64,000 bases of DNA, taken from contig NC_134365.1 of the NCBI RefSeq assembly GCF_035582795.1, forward strand, positions 141,015,077 through 141,079,076, given 5' to 3'. The notes below the pieces were generated by a model that saw only the letters and a program-made list of their open reading frames with translations, did no database searches and was not told where the DNA came from. The stretch is from Mycteria americana (taxonomy: Eukaryota; Chordata; Aves; Ciconiiformes; Ciconiidae). A program made the translations under genes and the position numbers. How positions within the stretch are numbered: position 1 is the stretch's first letter; each line of letters opens with the position of its first letter. Of the stretch, positions 61,098 to 64,000 are shown in pieces.

Positions 61098-63097
61098 GGG
61101 GAATTGTTTAGTTTGGGGTTTGTTATGGTTAAGGGATAAGTTTAAGGACAGAGGGATCACTTGTCCTAGGAACATAGCAGCAAGTAACTGTGAGATGCCA
61201 GAGACTACATTTCTGAACTAGGAGGAAGAAACTAAGGTCAGCTGTAGGTCTTGTCAAATGGTAGCTCCATTTGACCTCAACTGATACACATCAACATAAT
61301 TTCATTAAAGATTTGGTCCAGGTATCCGAAGTAGTGCACTATAAGGGGGGCAACAGTCCTTTTAATGTTTGCACCTGCCTGTAAAGGAACTGGTTCCAGA
61401 AGATTTTTGCTCCCTAGTTCCCCAACTCGCAAGGAATTTGCTGATCAGCACCTCTCTGGTTCTCTCCCTGCAAAAGAGAGGGTTCAGGTAAGGACAGAAA
61501 ACCTTTTGTGAATTCTGCCACTGCAGGAATAGTGAGAAGAATTATTTTCTCTCTCTTTTCAACACCTAACTACTTGTCTTTTCAACCTTGGCTACAGACT
61601 GGCATTCACATCCGCCTCGAAAATGGCTTCTTGTTGGGCAACCTGTTTGTCTACAGAGAGATAAATGTTTTCCGTACTACAATGTAAATGGCATATACAC
61701 AAAGTCATCCAAGACTTTCCTTTGCCTGCAAAACTTTATCTTAACATAGAACTTGACATTTAGACACTACAGAATTTCTCTGTAGTATCTGAACAAGTCA
61801 GCGTAACCTATTACTGCGCTAAAGCATGAGTTAGCGCCTCTTTTTAGAGCTACTGGAAATCATCTGTTATAAGTCAATGGCAGGATTACTAGAACACAAC
61901 CAGTAATCTGATACTGTGAAGTAGCATCCTCTCATTTATCATTGTGCAATGGAAAAAACAAACAAACAAACCCCACGTATGTTCACAGTAACAAAGCAGA
62001 GTTGCTCCGAGTAATGCACAGTATTTACATGGCAGAAGTGTTTATATTGCATTTGGTAGTCTGAGAAAGAGGAAAGAATGAACAGCATTATGTAGGTCAA
62101 CTTCAGTATAACTTAACTGTCTATATAAAACCATCACAACGTTGAGCAGTCAGAAGAAAAACAGAAGCAGTGTCCTTAGCCTACATGTATTTTCATAAAG
62201 TGTAGCGGTTTTGGGGGAGGAAGAATAAAAACATGCATAAAAAGCACAAGAAAGAGCAAATGACCCTTCTAAATAATTTAGATGAGAAATGTTTTGAACA
62301 AAATCAGCACAGTACTTCCAGCCTGTTTCTTAAATCAAGTAAAACTTGGTAAAGAAAATCGCTTGCATTGCAGTAAGAGGGTGTACAAATATGTCTTGCA
62401 AAATAATTTTAAAAAAATCTTCAGCAAGGTAGCCATTAGGTGATTTGCAAGCTGGTTTAAGAAGTGTTTAACTGAGACTGATTTTAAAGTTATTTACTGC
62501 AAGGGGAAAGTGCCATCCTATATACAATATTAAAAAAAAAAAAGTGTCTGATGCCACAGGATCAGAGTGACACTACATTTCAGCAATCTGAATATATTAG
62601 CTATAAGATGCACACTTCCCCTATGTAATGTGTCTTTAAAAAAAGATAAAAAGCCACTAAATTTAGAGCTTCTAAATTTGTGTGCATTCACAAATTTCTG
62701 TTGGGTTTCCCAGCAGTCTGTACAGCATCTGAACATAAAGAAAGAATACAACCTATTCTAAAAAACATTATTGTTTGCATGCACAACTGCAGCAGACTTT
62801 CAACTTACTGAAGCAGAAAGGTTAAGAGTCTATCCTTTTCTGTGGAGCTTTCTGTAAGTTAAGCAATGAGAAACAGCTGTAGAGTCCAGCAATAAAAATG
62901 TGTTCTAAAAAATTAAATACATCATCTCAAAAAAATGAAAGAGAGCATTATTGCTGTTGTGAGAGCTATTTTTCTCTTGTGCACTTGTTTCTCCACTGGA
63001 CACTCAGACAAGCCAAGATACTCATTTGTATACTTGGAAACTCCCCCATCCCTTCCTTCTTTCCCATTTTTCACATCCTTGGTCAAACTCAGTCCTC

Positions 63098-63364
63098 TTA
63101 TTTGAGCCGTTCAGGTTGGAGGCTATCGGTCAGACACTTCAGTTGCTCTTCCCCCAGCTTGATCTTGTCCTCAAGCTCTCGCTGCTCAATGATGAGGGCC
63201 GACTTCATTTTAACAAAGTGCTCGTAGTCTGCTAAGTTCTCCTCACTCAAGTAGTTCGCCAAAATGTCAAAGACAATACGCTCTCGACGATCCAGGTTTT
63301 CCTTCAGTTCTTTTGCATCTTCGTGTTGCTGGGTCAGCAGCTTCTGCTTCTCTACCAACGTCCG
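63098..63364 (-). CDS. SHROOM2: SHROOM2 last coding exon (C-terminal end of the ASD2 domain)
   Basis: Shroom proteins recruit Rho kinase through their C-terminal ASD2 coiled coil and drive actomyosin contraction at cell junctions. This exon encodes the last 88 residues, beginning [10 protein letters not shown]. It includes [19 protein letters not shown] and [20 protein letters not shown], and ends SLQPERLK before TAA. These heptad-rich blocks are the hallmark of the shroom ASD2 domain, and the sequence fits SHROOM2 best as I recall the family. The exon starts at 63,364 behind a pyrimidine-rich acceptor (TTTTCTTTTCTCCTAAG) and in phase 0. The preceding exons, including the PDZ and ASD1 parts, lie beyond the right edge. 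Its position next to CLDN34 and WWC3 agrees with the known gene order. Confidence 0.93.
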   Translation of the reverse strand, partial: RTLVEKQKLLTQQHEDAKELKENLDRRERIVFDILANYLSEENLADYEHFVKMKSALIIEQRELEDKIKLGEEQLKCLTDSLQPERLK

Positions 63365-64000
63365 CTTAGGAGAAAAGAAAAACTGTTAAAAATTCACTGG
63401 GTTCACCAGGTTGGGACAACAGCTTCAGTATTTAAGTCTCAAGTTTGTTTTATCTGCAAACACAAAGATTTTCCTGAATACTTAGAGAGGTAGAATGAGA
63501 TTGCTCCTTGAAGTTTATTCTAATAAAATGCATTAACAAACAGGAAAAAAAAATGAAGCAATGAAAGATGCACCATTAATTTCTATTGGCCTCAGCAGCA
63601 AGAACTTTAAAGACTACTTTACTGTTTAATAGTTCAAAATAGTTATATAAAATACAGTTGCCTTTGAGAAACATCCAAGTTCTCCAAATTAAGACTTCAC
63701 TCAGCAATGTCTCATCTTCAATACACAGCACTGAACTTCCACACTGAAACACCTCTGGTTAGAGAACCCAGAACCAGACTAATTAACGGAGCAATTTATT
63801 CTCACACAGCTCCTGACACTGCAGTATTTCGTAGTTCTGCTGCAATCTGCATGGCTTCTCCATGAGACGTGAAGTCGTGTGGTCTTAAGACATGAGCAGG
63901 AGCAAGAGCTGGGGCAAGGCAACAGGAGGGAAGTAAAAAAAAGCATTATCTTCCCCAAAGGGCTGTAAACTTTCTGCTTTGTGCCCTCACAAGAGACAAA
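63365..64000 (-). other. SHROOM2: SHROOM2 intron before the last coding exon
   Basis: Non-coding sequence upstream of the last-exon acceptor. No further ASD2-coding exon is visible before the window ends. Confidence 0.75.

Larger units (their letters stand above)
60505..63097 (-). other. SHROOM2: Probable SHROOM2 3' untranslated region
   Basis: AT-rich sequence downstream of the SHROOM2 stop codon. Two AATAAA signals occur on the minus strand, at 61,092-61,097 and 60,526-60,531. The distal one is followed by a GT-rich stretch (CTTTTGTGTGCAGTTT) that fits a downstream cleavage element, so a 3' UTR of about 2.5 kb ending near 60,505 is likely, with a shorter form possible. No coding frame or repeat interrupts it. 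The exact end is an inference. Confidence 0.55.

Noticed and set aside
1-64000. CRISPR arrays, bacterial operons, tRNA or rRNA genes
   Set aside because: None is visible. The sequence is vertebrate nuclear DNA with introns, CpG islands and CR1 elements.

Overview
The window looks like a stretch of bird nuclear genome. Two LINE copies read as CR1 (C-terminal reverse transcriptase frames with a FADD motif, ending in ATTCT-type tails). An older CR1-like remnant and a 533-bp solo retroviral LTR of a type I associate with birds outside the chicken lineage are also present. Most of the DNA is AT-rich and non-coding, with a large CpG island at one gene start. I recognise the gene order SHROOM2 - CLDN34 - WWC3. 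This is the order of human Xp22, which corresponds to chromosome 1 in chicken. All three genes read on the minus strand, so the window runs from the 5' end of WWC3 (left) to the 3' end of SHROOM2 (right).

Left (1-5,060): WWC3 intron 1, then its first coding exon (4,072-4,280, N-terminal tail plus most of WW domain 1) inside a CpG island of about 1.3 kb. 5,060-18,340 has no gene I can support, only an old CR1-like remnant near 12.5-12.9 kb. A second, unexplained CpG-rich block lies at about 22.2-22.65 kb, immediately beside a CR1 copy.

Middle (18.3-40.9 kb): this is the most interesting part. One intact claudin gene (40,168-40,812, CLDN34-like by position and sequence) lies in line with three decayed claudin copies on the same strand (18.3-18.9, 26.5-27.1 and 33.5-34.0 kb). 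They are spaced about 6.6-8.2 kb apart. Each relic keeps recognisable claudin landmarks but has frameshifts and/or stops. This is the fossil of a local tandem CLDN34 family, only one member of which is still open. Two CR1 copies and a solo LTR with a 5-bp target-site duplication have landed between the copies.

Right (40.9-64 kb): a 740-bp nearly pure purine tract (43,997-44,738) flanked by GC-rich DNA; then about 15 kb of DNA with no supported gene; then the probable SHROOM2 3' UTR (about 60.5-63.1 kb) and last coding exon (63,098-63,364, end of the ASD2 domain). The window ends in the preceding SHROOM2 intron.

WWC3 (Hippo-pathway scaffold), claudin (tight-junction membrane protein) and SHROOM2 (actin and myosin regulator at cell junctions) all act at epithelial junctions, but nothing in the sequence shows that they are co-regulated.
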